Assembly (NCBI GenBank): GCA_011960625.1
Contig: BLMJ01000224.1
Coordinates: 1 to 64,000 of the forward strand
From: Lachnospiraceae bacterium
Lineage (GTDB): Bacteria; Bacillota; Clostridia; Lachnospirales; Lachnospiraceae
Direction: 5' to 3'
DNA: 64,000 nucleotides
This document shows, piece by piece, positions 30,512 through 41,108 of the stretch; the stretch's first letter is position 1, and every line of letters begins with the position of its first letter. A model generated the notes under the pieces. That model was not told the DNA's origin, ran no database searches, and saw nothing but the letters and a program-made list of their open reading frames with translations. The translations under genes and the position numbers were made by a program.

Positions 30512-31193
30512 CGCCGTTCTGCAAATACCACATATACGCTTTTACAAACTCGCCATATTTTTTCTTCGCCAGATACACGCTGTCCCCATTTGCAAGAAGA
30601 ATGCTGTCTTTGCCATACTCTGTAATATGCGCCATGTTCACAATGTACGCCCGATGGCAGCGGTAGAACCCTTCCCCAAGCTGTCCGCCCAATTCTTCCA
30701 TAGAACCATAGATTTCTATGCTTTCCCTGACCGTGTGCATCTCGACTTTCTTCCCCCTGCTCTCAATATACAAAATATCCGCCTCAGAAAGCATCAAATT
30801 TTTCGCCTTAATAAAAATCTCCCGCTTCTCTTTCTTTTTCGCCGCTTCCTTCCCCGCCCGGTCAAGGACTTTTGCAAATTTCTTCTCATCCACAGGTTTC
30901 AGCAAATATTGGAACGCATATAAATCAAGGGCGTCGAACACATACTCCCTAATTCCTGTAATAAAGATTAGGACGGTATCCTCCTGCCTTTCCCGCAGAC
31001 GCCTTGCCGTCTCGATGCCATTCAAGCCGCACATCCGCACGTCCAGGAAAACAATATCGAAAAACGCTCCTGATGCCAGCAGTTCTTCCCCTGTGGCATA
31101 GACTTTTATACGGCTTTCCGGTTTCTGCCTTTTTATCAGCCTGCATATATGCTCTCTTATCGCCTTCTCGTCATCCACCACTGCAATATCCAA
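30495..31193 (-). CDS. LytTR-family response regulator
   Basis: MDIAVVDDEKAIREHI, VFLDVRMCGLNGIETA, LYIESRGKKVEMHTV...FYRCHRAYIVNM. Confidence 0.93.
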   Translation of the reverse strand: MDIAVVDDEKAIREHICRLIKRQKPESRIKVYATGEELLASGAFFDIVFLDVRMCGLNGIETARRLRERQEDTVLIFITGIREYVFDALDLYAFQYLLKPVDEKKFAKVLDRAGKEAAKKKEKREIFIKAKNLMLSEADILYIESRGKKVEMHTVRESIEIYGSMEELGGQLGEGFYRCHRAYIVNMAHITEYGKDSILLANGDSVYLAKKKYGEFVKAYMWYLQNGGVSCV

Positions 31194-31345
31194 AATGTAT
31201 CACCTCAATTTCCATAAATCGTAAAGGTTTCCGCTTATTATATCGGCAATCATCTCTTATTTTTCAAGGGAATGGAACGAAATATGTGTTTTTAGGGAAT
31301 GAACGGGGCACTTTCTCACGAAAATGCCCCCGTCAATCCACGCTC

Positions 31346-31765
31346 TTATTCGCTTACCAGTTCCTTCACAGACACCCGTTGAATCATCCTCACCACCCCA
31401 CAAGTCCCTACAAACATGCACGCCGGCAAAAGCCCAATCCCCACGGACGCCCCCGCAAAAGAATTGACAAACGGAAATTCCGTAAGCCCAAATCCTTTCG
31501 CGTGTGCCGCCAGCGCCCCAGGCATGAGATACGTTCCCACCAAAAATCCCAGAACCGTCCCCACGGCGGCAGACAGGCAATTTTGCCACAGATATATCTT
31601 CAAAATCTGCCAGGACGTCATTCCCACGGCTTTCAACAATCCTATCAACTTCTGCTCCCGCCTTACCAGCAAAAACGTAAGATTGGTTGTCACCAGAACC
31701 ACGGTGATGAGCAGTAACGCTAACACGGTTCCCACAATTCCCTTCCCGGCAGGCATAACTTCCAT
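31346..31765 (-). pseudogene. C-terminal remnant of an FtsX-type ABC permease
   Basis: MEVMPAGKGIVGTVLALLLITVVLVTTNLTFLLVRREQKLIGLLKAVGMTSWQILKIYLWQN... = last FtsX domain only; no N-terminal TM/MacB domain in the window. Confidence 0.65.
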
Positions 31766-32259
31766 GCATTCAAGTAATCATGGAATCGCCCGGAAAAGGT
31801 GATAATCAGAAATTTTAATCCGGAAAGGTAACACAATGTAGGCAAATCGAAAATATCAAAGACGCTTCCCATCGGCAGGCTTGAGCCGAGTACCCCGGCG
31901 AAAGCAAGGGCAATGCATACAATACCGATTATTGTGCCAATCCCTCTGCCTTTTCTCTTTTTCTCATTTTCATTGAGTTGTCCCACCAGCCCTACAAGAT
32001 TGCTCTCTGATTTTTTCACATATTCCTCCGCCGAAAACTCTTCTGACGAGAACGCCTCGCCTGCCAGCAGTTCGTTCACGTCAATATGCAATTCCTGGCT
32101 GAGCCTCAAGAGGATGGAAGCATCCGGCAGCCGGTTTCCAGTCTCCCACTTGGATATGGTCTTGTCCGTTACGTCAATCCGCTCTGCCAGCTGCTTCTGC
32201 GAAAGTCCCTGCTCCTTTCTCATACTTGCAATAAATTTGCCGATCTTAATCTGATCCAT
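31720..32259 (-). CDS. XRE-family HTH regulator, C-terminus disrupted and reading into the FtsX remnant out of frame
   Basis: MDQIKIGKFIASMRKEQGLSQKQLAERIDVTDKTISKWETGNRLPDASIL; tail HDYLNAWKLCLPGRELWEPC is FtsX DNA in another frame. Confidence 0.8.
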   Translation of the reverse strand: MDQIKIGKFIASMRKEQGLSQKQLAERIDVTDKTISKWETGNRLPDASILLRLSQELHIDVNELLAGEAFSSEEFSAEEYVKKSESNLVGLVGQLNENEKKRKGRGIGTIIGIVCIALAFAGVLGSSLPMGSVFDIFDLPTLCYLSGLKFLIITFSGRFHDYLNAWKLCLPGRELWEPC

Positions 32260-32302
32260 TGTCTTTCCCTCCTGATACAGCAGCTCTTTTACTGCTGCTA
32301 AA

Positions 32303-32366
32303 ACTATATGATATTACAAACGGAGATGCAATCTCCGAATGGAAGAATGGCTCTCCGATTTGGAGA
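32303..32366 (-). promoter_or_regulatory. XRE gene promoter (TTGCAT-N17-TATAGT) with overlapping palindromic operator candidates
   Basis: -10 at 32303-32308, -35 at 32326-32331; palindromes cggagat-gca-atctccg (32321-32337) and tctcc-gattt-ggaga (32352-32366). Confidence 0.5.
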
Positions 32367-32468
32367 ATTGGGGGTAATCAGCGGTTTTTCACTGACTGGC
32401 GCATGGAATACAAAGGGCATGGCAATATCCGGAAATATCACCATGCCCCGCACGCTGCCCCTAATGTA

Positions 32469-33759
32469 TCACTGATGTAAACCTCCAATATACCTCTCGA
32501 TGATACACTGATGCTCCTTTTCATCATCATAATTAATGCCAATTAACAGAATATCTCCTGTATATTCTTTGAGCCAATCCGCATACTGCTTCTTTTTTAT
32601 CTGTGCAATAGCCCCCTCGGCTGATTTATTCCACTTCAGCTCAATTTATTGCATCCAAAAACTCCTGAGCCACCTCCAGATTTGGAATAAACACTTCTTC
32701 CGTCATTTCATCAAAGGTCAAATATCCCAGATGAACCAGCAAAGTCAAAACATCATCCTTTGTGAAAAATGTAGTCATATCATTCTGAAATTTTCGAGGA
32801 TTAATCTTACACCGCCCATTCCCCAGCATCGCAATAACAGATTCTCTCAATCCATCAAAATTCTGTTCAATATATACTTTTAATGCCTCGTAAGTTTCAG
32901 TTCCGGTCCAGTAGCTTTTAAACTTTTTCCATGTCAATACATCCACGACAGATTTGGGATTATAAACATTGATATCTCCTAACTGATAACCATCATACCA
33001 CTTTTCTACTTCCGCATAATTTATCCCGTACATCCCGCACTGCTTCTTGACTTCCTCCTGCGTAAACCCAAAATATTTTCCTAAATTTTTAGGTTCAATC
33101 ATCGAGTATTCATCAAAAATGTTTATAGCCGAGTGTTCCCCATATTTCTTTATAGGAAGTATTCCGGTCATATATGCAAGTTCCACATATACGGCTCCCT
33201 TAAAAAGCCCCCTTAAAAAATCTAAATAAGCCTTCTGCACATCCCCGCGCTCTTTCGCAAAACGGAATACACAGTCCCACTCATCTATAATAAGGATAAA
33301 ACCTTTTTTTGTATGTGTATAAATCTGCCCCAAAACTCCCGGCAATCCATACTGATCTACCTGAAACCAACCGCCGTATTCCTGTTCTAGTTCCCGAATT
33401 ACCGCTTCTTGAATCTTATCTATAAAAATATCAAGATGTGGCCCATCAAACAAAAACCTTTGGATATCCAGCCGAATCACATCATGTTGATTTAAATGGA
33501 CTTCAAACAGCTCGTCTTCTTCCACTTTCCTTCCGGCAAATAGCTCTCTTGAGTTGCAGTCCTTACTGTAATATGCTGTGAGCATATCTGCCGCCATAGA
33601 TTTTCCAAAACGGCGCGGACGGCTTACACAGACATATTTCACCCTTGATTTATTCAGTTTGCGGTTCATTAAAGATATCATATCTGTTTTATCAACATAT
33701 ATATCATCCGTTACTGCCTGCCTGAAAGCCTCATTGCCAGGATTCAGATATAGCCCCAT
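32469..33759 (-). pseudogene. AAA-ATPase-like / PD-(D/E)XK nuclease family protein with internal deletion
   Basis: MGLYLNPGNEAFRQAVTDDIYVDKTDMISLMN...PRRFGKSMAADML...IIDEWDCVF; stops at 32641, but ELKWNKSAEGAIAQIKKKQYADWLKEYTGDILLIGINYDDEKEHQCIIERYIGGLHQ (nuclease end) follows in another frame down to 32469. Confidence 0.75.
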
Positions 33760-33887
33760 GCCGCTCCCTCCCCATTCAGATACCTTATGATTTACAAATA
33801 ATTTACTTCTATAGAAGAACTTTGTCAACAATATTTCACAAAAAAGAGAGCCGACATGAATCAGCCCTCTTATTCTAACGCCCTTCT

Positions 33888-34862
33888 TTATCGAACCCGT
33901 AACCTCTGTCCCACATAAATAAGGTTCGGATTCCGAATCCCATTCAACTGTGCCAGCCTCTGGTAGGTCGTGCCGAATCGTCTTGCAATCCCGCCCAAGG
34001 TATCCCCGCGCCTTACCACATAATACACAGGCTCTACCGGATGGGTCGAACCCACTGGTATCCGAATTACCTGCCCCGCATAGATACGGTTCGGGTCCGC
34101 AATCCCGTTCAGCTGCGCCAGAGTCGCTACTGTAGTTCCATATCTGGCGGCAATTCCCCCAAGCGTATCGCCTGGACGTATTCTGTAAGTAATCGTCGGC
34201 TGTGGCTGCGGCGTCGGATCCGGCGTCGGATCTACTGTCCCCTCCGCTTTTACATATCCGTCCCAATCCCCGGGACTCCCGTAAAATACGTCAAGATCCA
34301 GATAGCCGTTATATCCCGCAAGCCTTCCCTCCGAAGTATACTGGTACAGCAGCGCCTTCCCCCATGCCCCAAGCCTTTCCGGCAGCGGCGCCTGAGGATT
34401 ATACCCCATCGGCGTCCCATAGGCATAATAATACGCATTCCAAAGCGGATATCCCGCCTTTGCAACGGCGCTCCAATCCAGATGGTTTACCATATAATTA
34501 CTCATGTAAATCACCGGCTTTACCTTCGTCAGCTCATAAACCCTGTCGAGCCACTGCTTCGACCATGCCGCCCCCTCCGCCATATCCTGTATCTCAAAAT
34601 CCAGCACCAACATCGCCCGTCCCACGTATCCTCTGATATTCCTTACAAAATAATCTGCTTCCGCGGCCGCATTCCCGCCGCCTGCGAAATGATAGACGCC
34701 TAGCTTCTTTCCTAGTTCCGCCGCCTGACGGAAATGCTGGTCGCAATACGGGTTCACATAAGTAGTTCCTTCTGTCGCCTTTATGACCACAAACTCACAT
34801 GGCACTGCCGCCAGATCAATCCCTGCCTGCCATCTGCTGATGTCAATTCCATTCATACTCAT
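33888..34862 (-). CDS. GH25 lysozyme with two C-terminal LysM repeats
   Basis: [15 protein letters not shown]...[42 protein letters not shown] and [20 protein letters not shown]. Confidence 0.95.
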   Translation of the reverse strand: MSMNGIDISRWQAGIDLAAVPCEFVVIKATEGTTYVNPYCDQHFRQAAELGKKLGVYHFAGGGNAAAEADYFVRNIRGYVGRAMLVLDFEIQDMAEGAAWSKQWLDRVYELTKVKPVIYMSNYMVNHLDWSAVAKAGYPLWNAYYYAYGTPMGYNPQAPLPERLGAWGKALLYQYTSEGRLAGYNGYLDLDVFYGSPGDWDGYVKAEGTVDPTPDPTPQPQPTITYRIRPGDTLGGIAARYGTTVATLAQLNGIADPNRIYAGQVIRIPVGSTHPVEPVYYVVRRGDTLGGIARRFGTTYQRLAQLNGIRNPNLIYVGQRLRVR

Positions 34863-34999
34863 AAAAAATCGCTCCCTTCCCTATATAATCTATGAAGGAA
34901 ACCGACGGCAAGTTCCAGTTACTTTTTTCCAAAAAGGGATGCCGGAAAATAACATCTTCCAGCATCCCTTGTACTTGCTAATAACCGTTTTTTCGTCCC

Positions 35000-36400
35000 T
35001 CAGCGCCGGAAACACCTCTCTAGTATCTCCACCGCCTCTTCAATCTGCCCTTCCGTCAGATTCGCATAGCCAAGCAGTATGGTCGGCTTTTCCTCTTTAG
35101 TCTCCCCAATCCAGTAATCCGACAGCCCATACACCCGCACATCCTCTTTTGCCGCCCTTTGGATAAGCTCCGTCTCTGTCAGCCCATTTTGAAACGTCAA
35201 AAGCAGATGCACGCCCGCATGTTCCCCGGAAACCGTCAGAATATCCCACATAGGCTTAAGCCCTTCAAGCAGCACATCATGGCGGCCCTTGTACAGCGCC
35301 CTCGTCTTGTTGAGATGCCGTTCATAATACCCCTCTTCGAGAAATCTCTGCATAATCAACTGGTCTACCTTGGAGACGGTAGAATGTACAAAGCCATTTT
35401 TCCTCTCATACGCCTCCATAAGCGTCTGCGGCAGCACCATATAACTTAACCGGATTGCAGGCGCCACCGACCGTGAGAATGTCCCCAGGTAAATGACTTT
35501 CTCATGGGCGTCATACCCTTGCAGGGCAGGAATCGGTTTCCCTTTATAGCGGTACTCGCTGTCATAATCATCCTCTACGATATACCGCCCATCCCTCTTC
35601 GCCGCCCACCTAAGAAGCTCCATCCTCCGGTTAATGGGCATCACGATACCCGTAGGGTACTGGTGGGACGGCGTTACATACGCGATATCCGCGCCGGACG
35701 CCTCCAAAGCGGAAACCACCATCCCGTTCTTGTCCAGAGGCACCGGGACCGTTTCATAGGACAATGCATTCGCCATATGATACGCCTGCTTGTATGCCGG
35801 GTTCTCAAAAGCAATCCTATGCTCCCTCCCCAATATCATGCTAAGAAGCATCAGGATATAGTCGCTTCCCGCACCTACAATAATCTGTTCCGGCGAACAA
35901 TTCACCCCTCTTGCCTGATGCAGATAGCTGCTGATGGCATTGCGGAAACCATACTCTCCTTTGGAATCACCGGAACGGAACAATTCCGTCCGGTCATCCA
36001 TCAGAATATCCTTCGACAGCTTCCGCCACGCATTATAAGGAAAGCTCCTTAAATCCACTCCGTTGGGCGAAAAATCATACCGGTACTTCTTCTCCTGCTT
36101 AGGTGCGAAAGCCTGCACCCTCTCCTTTTTCAGGTGATAAAGCTCCTCCGTCTGCGCCACAAAGAACCCTCTGTATGGCTCAGCCTCAATATAACCTTCC
36201 GATAAAAGCTGCTCATAGGCAAGCTCCACCGTACTCCTGCTGACCTCTAAATGTTTCGACAACGCCCGAGTTGACGGCAGTTTCTCCCGATATCCAATCC
36301 TTCCGCATTGAATGTCCGCCTTAATGTAGCTGTATATCTGTTCGTAAAGCGGAATTTTAGAACGGGTCTTCAAATTCATTGTCAATTCATTCATGAACAA
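35000..36400 (-). CDS. MocR/PdxR-type GntR-aminotransferase transcriptional regulator
   Basis: N-terminal wHTH IPLYEQIYSYIKADIQCGRIGYREKLPSTRALSKHLEVSRSTVELAYEQL; class I aminotransferase C-terminus. Confidence 0.94.
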   Translation of the reverse strand: MFMNELTMNLKTRSKIPLYEQIYSYIKADIQCGRIGYREKLPSTRALSKHLEVSRSTVELAYEQLLSEGYIEAEPYRGFFVAQTEELYHLKKERVQAFAPKQEKKYRYDFSPNGVDLRSFPYNAWRKLSKDILMDDRTELFRSGDSKGEYGFRNAISSYLHQARGVNCSPEQIIVGAGSDYILMLLSMILGREHRIAFENPAYKQAYHMANALSYETVPVPLDKNGMVVSALEASGADIAYVTPSHQYPTGIVMPINRRMELLRWAAKRDGRYIVEDDYDSEYRYKGKPIPALQGYDAHEKVIYLGTFSRSVAPAIRLSYMVLPQTLMEAYERKNGFVHSTVSKVDQLIMQRFLEEGYYERHLNKTRALYKGRHDVLLEGLKPMWDILTVSGEHAGVHLLLTFQNGLTETELIQRAAKEDVRVYGLSDYWIGETKEEKPTILLGYANLTEGQIEEAVEILERCFRR

Positions 36401-36403
36401 AGC

Positions 36404-38071
36404 CTACTTAGGCAGCTTAAAGGAGCTCTTTAAAGATACAATTCGGTTAAATACCAAGTTATCCGGCGAAGAATCCTTAGAATCAATACAGAAGTACCCA
36501 TTTCTCACAAACTGGAAGCTGTCGCATCCCTTTGCATCCGCGAAGCTATCCTCCACGTAGCACTCCTTGCGGACAGTCAGGGAATTAGGATTCAGGTTCA
36601 GAGATCCGTCCTCCTTATTGTAGACCCCCTTCTCCTCGTCCACCAGATTCTCATACAGGCGCACCTCCGCCTGTTTTGCGCAAGATGCCTCCACCCAGTG
36701 GATCGTACCTTTCACCTTCCGTCCGGTAAATCCAGTGCCGCACTTTGTCTCTGGGTCGTAGGTACAGTGAACCACAGTCACATTCCCCTCGGCGTCCGTC
36801 TCGTAGCTTACGCATTTCACAAAGTATGCATGCATCAGGCGCACTTCATTCCCCGGGAACAGACGGAAATACTTCTTCGGAGGCTCAATCATGAAATCCT
36901 CCCGCTCAATGTAAAGCTTACGTCCAAAAGGCAGCTTACGCATCCCAAGCTCTGGGTTCTCCAGATTATTCTCTACTTCCAGATACTCCGTCTCGCCTTC
37001 CGGGTAGTTGTCAATCACCAGCTTAATCGGATCCAAAACCGCCATCATACGGGGACGCTTCAGTTTTAAATCCTCCCGGATACAGTATTCAAGCATCGCA
37101 TAATCCACGGAACTCTGGCTCTTGGATACGCCGCACATATCGATGAACATCTGGAGCGACTCCGGCGTAAACCCTCTTCTTCTGAGCGCCGCAATGGACA
37201 CAAGCCTTGGGTCGTCCCATCCGTCCACAATGCCCTCCGTCACCAACTTCTTAATATATCTCTTCCCCGTCACCACATTGGTCAGATACAGCTTGGCAAA
37301 CTCAATCTGCCGCGGCGCAGGGTCAAACTCACACTCTTTCACCACCCAGTCATAGAGCGGCCTGTGATCCTCGAACTCCAGGGTACAGATGGAGTGGGTA
37401 ATCTTCTCTACCGCATCCTCAATGGGATGGGCGAAATCATACATCGGGTAAATGCACCATCTATCCCCCGTATTGTGGTGCGCCATATGCGCCACGCGGT
37501 AAATCACCGGGTCGCGCATGTTGATATTCGGGGAGGCCATGTCAATCTTGGCCCGCAGTACCTTCTCCCCGTCTTTCACCTTACCCTCTTTCATCTCTTC
37601 AAACAGACGCAGGTTCTCCTCCACGCTGCGGCCGCGGTAGGGGCTGTTCTTTCCCGGCTCCGTCAACGTGCCCCGGTATTCCCTAATTTCATCCGCGCTT
37701 AACTCACAGACAAACGCTTTCCCTTTCTTGATCAGCTTCATGGCACATTCATACATCACTTCAAAATAATCGGATGCAAAATACAGATGGTCTTTAAAAT
37801 CCGCGCCAAGCCATTCCACATCTTCCTTGATGGACTCCACGAACTCCATATCTTCCTTCGTAGGGTTCGTGTCGTCGAACCGAAGATGGAACGTCCCCTT
37901 ATACTTCTTGGCCAGACCAGAGTTCAACAGGATAGACTTGGCATGCCCAATATGAAGGTATCCGTTGGGCTCCGGCGGGAATCTGGTACAGACCTGGGTA
38001 TAGACTCCCTCAGCCAAATCCTTATCTATCTCCTGCTCAATAAAATTTCTGGAAACTGTCTCTTCTCCCAT
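36404..38071 (-). CDS. glnS: Glutaminyl-tRNA synthetase
   Basis: [29 protein letters not shown], class I KMSK-region equivalent. Confidence 0.97.
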   Translation of the reverse strand: MGEETVSRNFIEQEIDKDLAEGVYTQVCTRFPPEPNGYLHIGHAKSILLNSGLAKKYKGTFHLRFDDTNPTKEDMEFVESIKEDVEWLGADFKDHLYFASDYFEVMYECAMKLIKKGKAFVCELSADEIREYRGTLTEPGKNSPYRGRSVEENLRLFEEMKEGKVKDGEKVLRAKIDMASPNINMRDPVIYRVAHMAHHNTGDRWCIYPMYDFAHPIEDAVEKITHSICTLEFEDHRPLYDWVVKECEFDPAPRQIEFAKLYLTNVVTGKRYIKKLVTEGIVDGWDDPRLVSIAALRRRGFTPESLQMFIDMCGVSKSQSSVDYAMLEYCIREDLKLKRPRMMAVLDPIKLVIDNYPEGETEYLEVENNLENPELGMRKLPFGRKLYIEREDFMIEPPKKYFRLFPGNEVRLMHAYFVKCVSYETDAEGNVTVVHCTYDPETKCGTGFTGRKVKGTIHWVEASCAKQAEVRLYENLVDEEKGVYNKEDGSLNLNPNSLTVRKECYVEDSFADAKGCDSFQFVRNGYFCIDSKDSSPDNLVFNRIVSLKSSFKLPK

Positions 38072-38150
38072 ATTGTTCCTCCTTGTAGATACTTACATAA
38101 CATTGTGTTCCTTATCTTATCATAAAAAATATGGCGAAACAAGGTGGTTT

Positions 38151-38861
38151 TTACAGCCGTTTCTTAAGAAGCAGTAAGGCCTGTGCAATAATCGCGCCAT
38201 GGTCTGCCGCCGTCATCCCCTGATCTGTCACAGAATAACGCGCTTCCTTGATAATCCCATCCGTACTGATTTCTTCTTCAACCGTAGCTGTCGTATCCAA
38301 ACCTCTTTCTTGATTCTCCAAGTGTAAGGCATATGTATTCTTCGACCTGCTGCCTTCCTGCTTTTCTTCAAGCAGCTCCAGACGAACCTTGCACCATGCG
38401 GCGTCTGCGGCGTCGTCCCCTGCCCTAACCTTTACCTCATTTTCATCCACCAACGCCATATACGCCGTGGTGATTACCCTAGAGCGGGGGTCTCTGTCAT
38501 AATTTCCGTAGGTAGCAACCTGCTCCATTAAGAGTCCCTGCACCCCCGTCTCCTCCTCCAGCTCCCTTCTTGCAGTATCCGCAAGGTTTTCCTTCATATT
38601 GACAAAACCTCCCGGCAGGGCCCATGTCCCAATACATGGATGGTTGCTGCGCTTGACCATAAGAAGGCTTAATCCCTCCAAAGATGGCGCAAGCTTCCCT
38701 GAATGGGAAAAAATAAGGGCGTCTGTAGTACAGCTTGGGGACTCATATTCTCTCGGATCATAGGCTTCCAAAAATTCTTCCAGCGACTCGCCCTGTATAT
38801 TCCTTTCCCCGTTTCCCCGAAACCGAGACAAATCTGCTAAAAATGACGGCATGCTTCTCAT
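38151..38861 (-). CDS. NUDIX hydrolase
   Basis: GGFVNMKENLADTARRELEEETGV Nudix box. Confidence 0.93.
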   Translation of the reverse strand: MRSMPSFLADLSRFRGNGERNIQGESLEEFLEAYDPREYESPSCTTDALIFSHSGKLAPSLEGLSLLMVKRSNHPCIGTWALPGGFVNMKENLADTARRELEEETGVQGLLMEQVATYGNYDRDPRSRVITTAYMALVDENEVKVRAGDDAADAAWCKVRLELLEEKQEGSRSKNTYALHLENQERGLDTTATVEEEISTDGIIKEARYSVTDQGMTAADHGAIIAQALLLLKKRL

Positions 38862-38877
38862 CCTCCTATTATGAAAA

Positions 38878-38903
38878 AAAGTCCTTGAGAATCAAGGACT
38901 TTC
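38878..38903. terminator. Terminator of tRNA-Thr
   Basis: aaagtccttga-ga-atcaaggacttt. Confidence 0.6.
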
Positions 38904-38908
38904 AAAAA

Positions 38909-38981
38909 AGCTGCCTAGCGGAATCGAACCGCCGACCTCCGCCTTACCAAGGCGACGCTCTACCGACTGAGCCAAGGCAGC
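38909..38981 (-). tRNA. tRNA-Thr (anticodon GGT)
   Basis: Minus strand gctgccttggctcagtcggtagagcgtcgccttGGTaaggcggaggtcggcggttcgattccgctaggcagct; cloverleaf complete. Confidence 0.94.
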
Positions 38982-39184
38982 TTACATGCGATATGCAACA
39001 GTGATACTATACAATATTCCCCCTCTCTTGTCAATATCATTTCTTACTTTTTTCCAACTTTTTTCTACATTTTTTCACCTCTTTTTCTAACAGTTCAAAT
39101 GATATTTTCTAAATTCTCTTGTCCAAATCCATTTTTAGTGATATGATTAACACCGATGAAAATACAATGAAAGGAAACGAGAAC

Positions 39185-40495
39185 GTGACCTACAAAGAAG
39201 CAAGGGTATATTTGGACGGTGTGTCGAAATACGGAAGTGTACTTGGTCTGGGTACGATTCACAAGCTGTTGTGCGAGCTTAACAATCCGCAGAAGGATCT
39301 TAAGTTCATACATATTGCCGGAACCAACGGCAAAGGCTCTGTACTTGCATACACCTCCACCATATTGAGCAAGGCAGGATACAGAGTCGGACGTTATCTT
39401 TCGCCAACAGTGGTTTCCTATCTGGAACGGATTCAGGTAGACGGACAATGGATACCAGAAGACGTATTTGCTACGCTGACCACAATGGTCCAGGAAGCTA
39501 TTGCCCGTATGGAAGCAGCCGGTGAGACCCTCCCGACTGTATTCGAGATAGAGACAGCAATAGCTTTTTTATATTTTAAGGAGCAAGGCTGCGATCTGGT
39601 CGTGTTGGAGTGCGGCCTTGGCGGGTCGACGGACGCCACCAATATCATAGAAAATACGCTCCTATCCGTCTTTACTTCTATAAGCCGAGATCACTTGGGG
39701 ATTCTTGGAAATACACTGGAAGAGATTGCCGCCGTAAAATCAGGAATTATAAAACCAGGGTGTAGGGTTGTCTCGGGAACACAGCCCAAAAAAGTGCTGC
39801 AGATCTTAAAACAACGGGCAGAAGCTCTCCGCTGTCCCTTTATATGTGCAGATGAGAAACAAGCCCTGCTGCTGAAAGAAGACTACGACGGACAGCTTCT
39901 ATCCTATAAAGGAATTGAGAAGGTTTACTGTCCCCTTGCAGGGCGGCATCAAATCGGCAATGTCGTTACTGCGCTAGAAACCGTCTTTACACTCCGAGCA
40001 CTGGGCTACCACATTACAGACGACGCCCTTCGCCAGGGGCTTAAGGAAACCGTCTGGCTTGGACGCTTTACCTGCATCGGCACAAATCCCCTCTTCATCA
40101 TAGACGGGGCCCACAATGAAGACGCCGCAAGGAGACTTCGGGAGACATTGGAGGTCTATTTCCCCGAAAAACAGTTTATCTATATTGTAGGGGTGTTTCG
40201 CGATAAGGAGTATGAAGAGATCGCAAAAATCATGGGGCCTCTGGCCAAATCCGTATATACTGTAAAGCTTCCCGATTCCGCCCGTACACTTCCGGCCTCA
40301 GAGCTTGCAAAGGTTATGAGACGGCATTGTAAGAATGGAATATCCATACAGGCCGAGGATAGTATCAAAATGGCGGTAAAGAATGCCCTTACGGAGGCTA
40401 AGGAAACGGATATCCTCCTTTCTTTTGGTTCTCTTTCGTATCTTGGGCAGGTCATGTCGGACTTTGAGCTTTTATCTGCTTCGTCTATGGCTTAA
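39185..40495 (+). CDS. folC: Bifunctional folylpolyglutamate synthase/dihydrofolate synthase
   Basis: IAGTNGKGSVLAYTSTIL, SPTVVSYLERIQVDG, DGAHNEDAARRLRE; start uncertain (39119/39167/GTG 39185). Confidence 0.94.
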   Translation: MTYKEARVYLDGVSKYGSVLGLGTIHKLLCELNNPQKDLKFIHIAGTNGKGSVLAYTSTILSKAGYRVGRYLSPTVVSYLERIQVDGQWIPEDVFATLTTMVQEAIARMEAAGETLPTVFEIETAIAFLYFKEQGCDLVVLECGLGGSTDATNIIENTLLSVFTSISRDHLGILGNTLEEIAAVKSGIIKPGCRVVSGTQPKKVLQILKQRAEALRCPFICADEKQALLLKEDYDGQLLSYKGIEKVYCPLAGRHQIGNVVTALETVFTLRALGYHITDDALRQGLKETVWLGRFTCIGTNPLFIIDGAHNEDAARRLRETLEVYFPEKQFIYIVGVFRDKEYEEIAKIMGPLAKSVYTVKLPDSARTLPASELAKVMRRHCKNGISIQAEDSIKMAVKNALTEAKETDILLSFGSLSYLGQVMSDFELLSASSMA

Positions 40496-40547
40496 GAGCA
40501 ACAAACAAAATAAGCAAATTAATTTCATTTTTTAAGGACATAATAAT

Positions 40548-41108
40548 ATGGTAAATCAGAACAAAATCAAACAGGCGGTCCGCCTTCTATTAGAGGGAAT
40601 CGGTGAGGATATTTCCAGGGAGGGCCTTCTTGACACACCGGACCGTATCGCCAGGATGTATGGGGAACTCTTTGGCGGAATGGAGGAAGACGCCGGCGAA
40701 CACCTAAGCCGGACCTTCCACGCAGACAGCAGTGAGATGGTGCTTGAGCGAGATATTACCTTCTATTCTACCTGCGAACATCATATGCTGCCCTTTTATG
40801 GGAAAGTACATATTGCCTACATTCCAGACGGCAAGGTGGTGGGACTTAGCAAGCTTGCCCGCACTGTGGATGTATTTGCAAGGCGGCTGCAGCTCCAAGA
40901 ACAGTTGACCGGCCAGATTGCCGACGCACTTATGAAGCATATGCAGCCGAAAGGCGTGCTTGTTATGGTGGAAGCAGAGCACCTTTGCATGTCCATGCGG
41001 GGAATAAAAAAACCAGGGAGTCAGACGGTAACGCTGGCGCAGCGCGGGGTCTTTGAAACCAGGCCTGAGCTGGAAGAGCGTTTTTTCCGGATGCTTAAGC
41101 AGCAATGA
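40548..41108 (+). CDS. folE: GTP cyclohydrolase I
   Basis: [41 protein letters not shown]. Confidence 0.97.
   Translation: MVNQNKIKQAVRLLLEGIGEDISREGLLDTPDRIARMYGELFGGMEEDAGEHLSRTFHADSSEMVLERDITFYSTCEHHMLPFYGKVHIAYIPDGKVVGLSKLARTVDVFARRLQLQEQLTGQIADALMKHMQPKGVLVMVEAEHLCMSMRGIKKPGSQTVTLAQRGVFETRPELEERFFRMLKQQ

Noticed and set aside
34008-34240. Repeated DNA inside the lysozyme gene
   Set aside because: Encodes two LysM domains; ordinary protein-domain duplication.
33760-34266. N-terminal 170 aa of the 541-aa ORF track entry ([14 protein letters not shown]...)
   Set aside because: Out-of-frame reading through the LysM end of the lysozyme gene and the intergenic region; the real start is MGLYLNPG at 33759.
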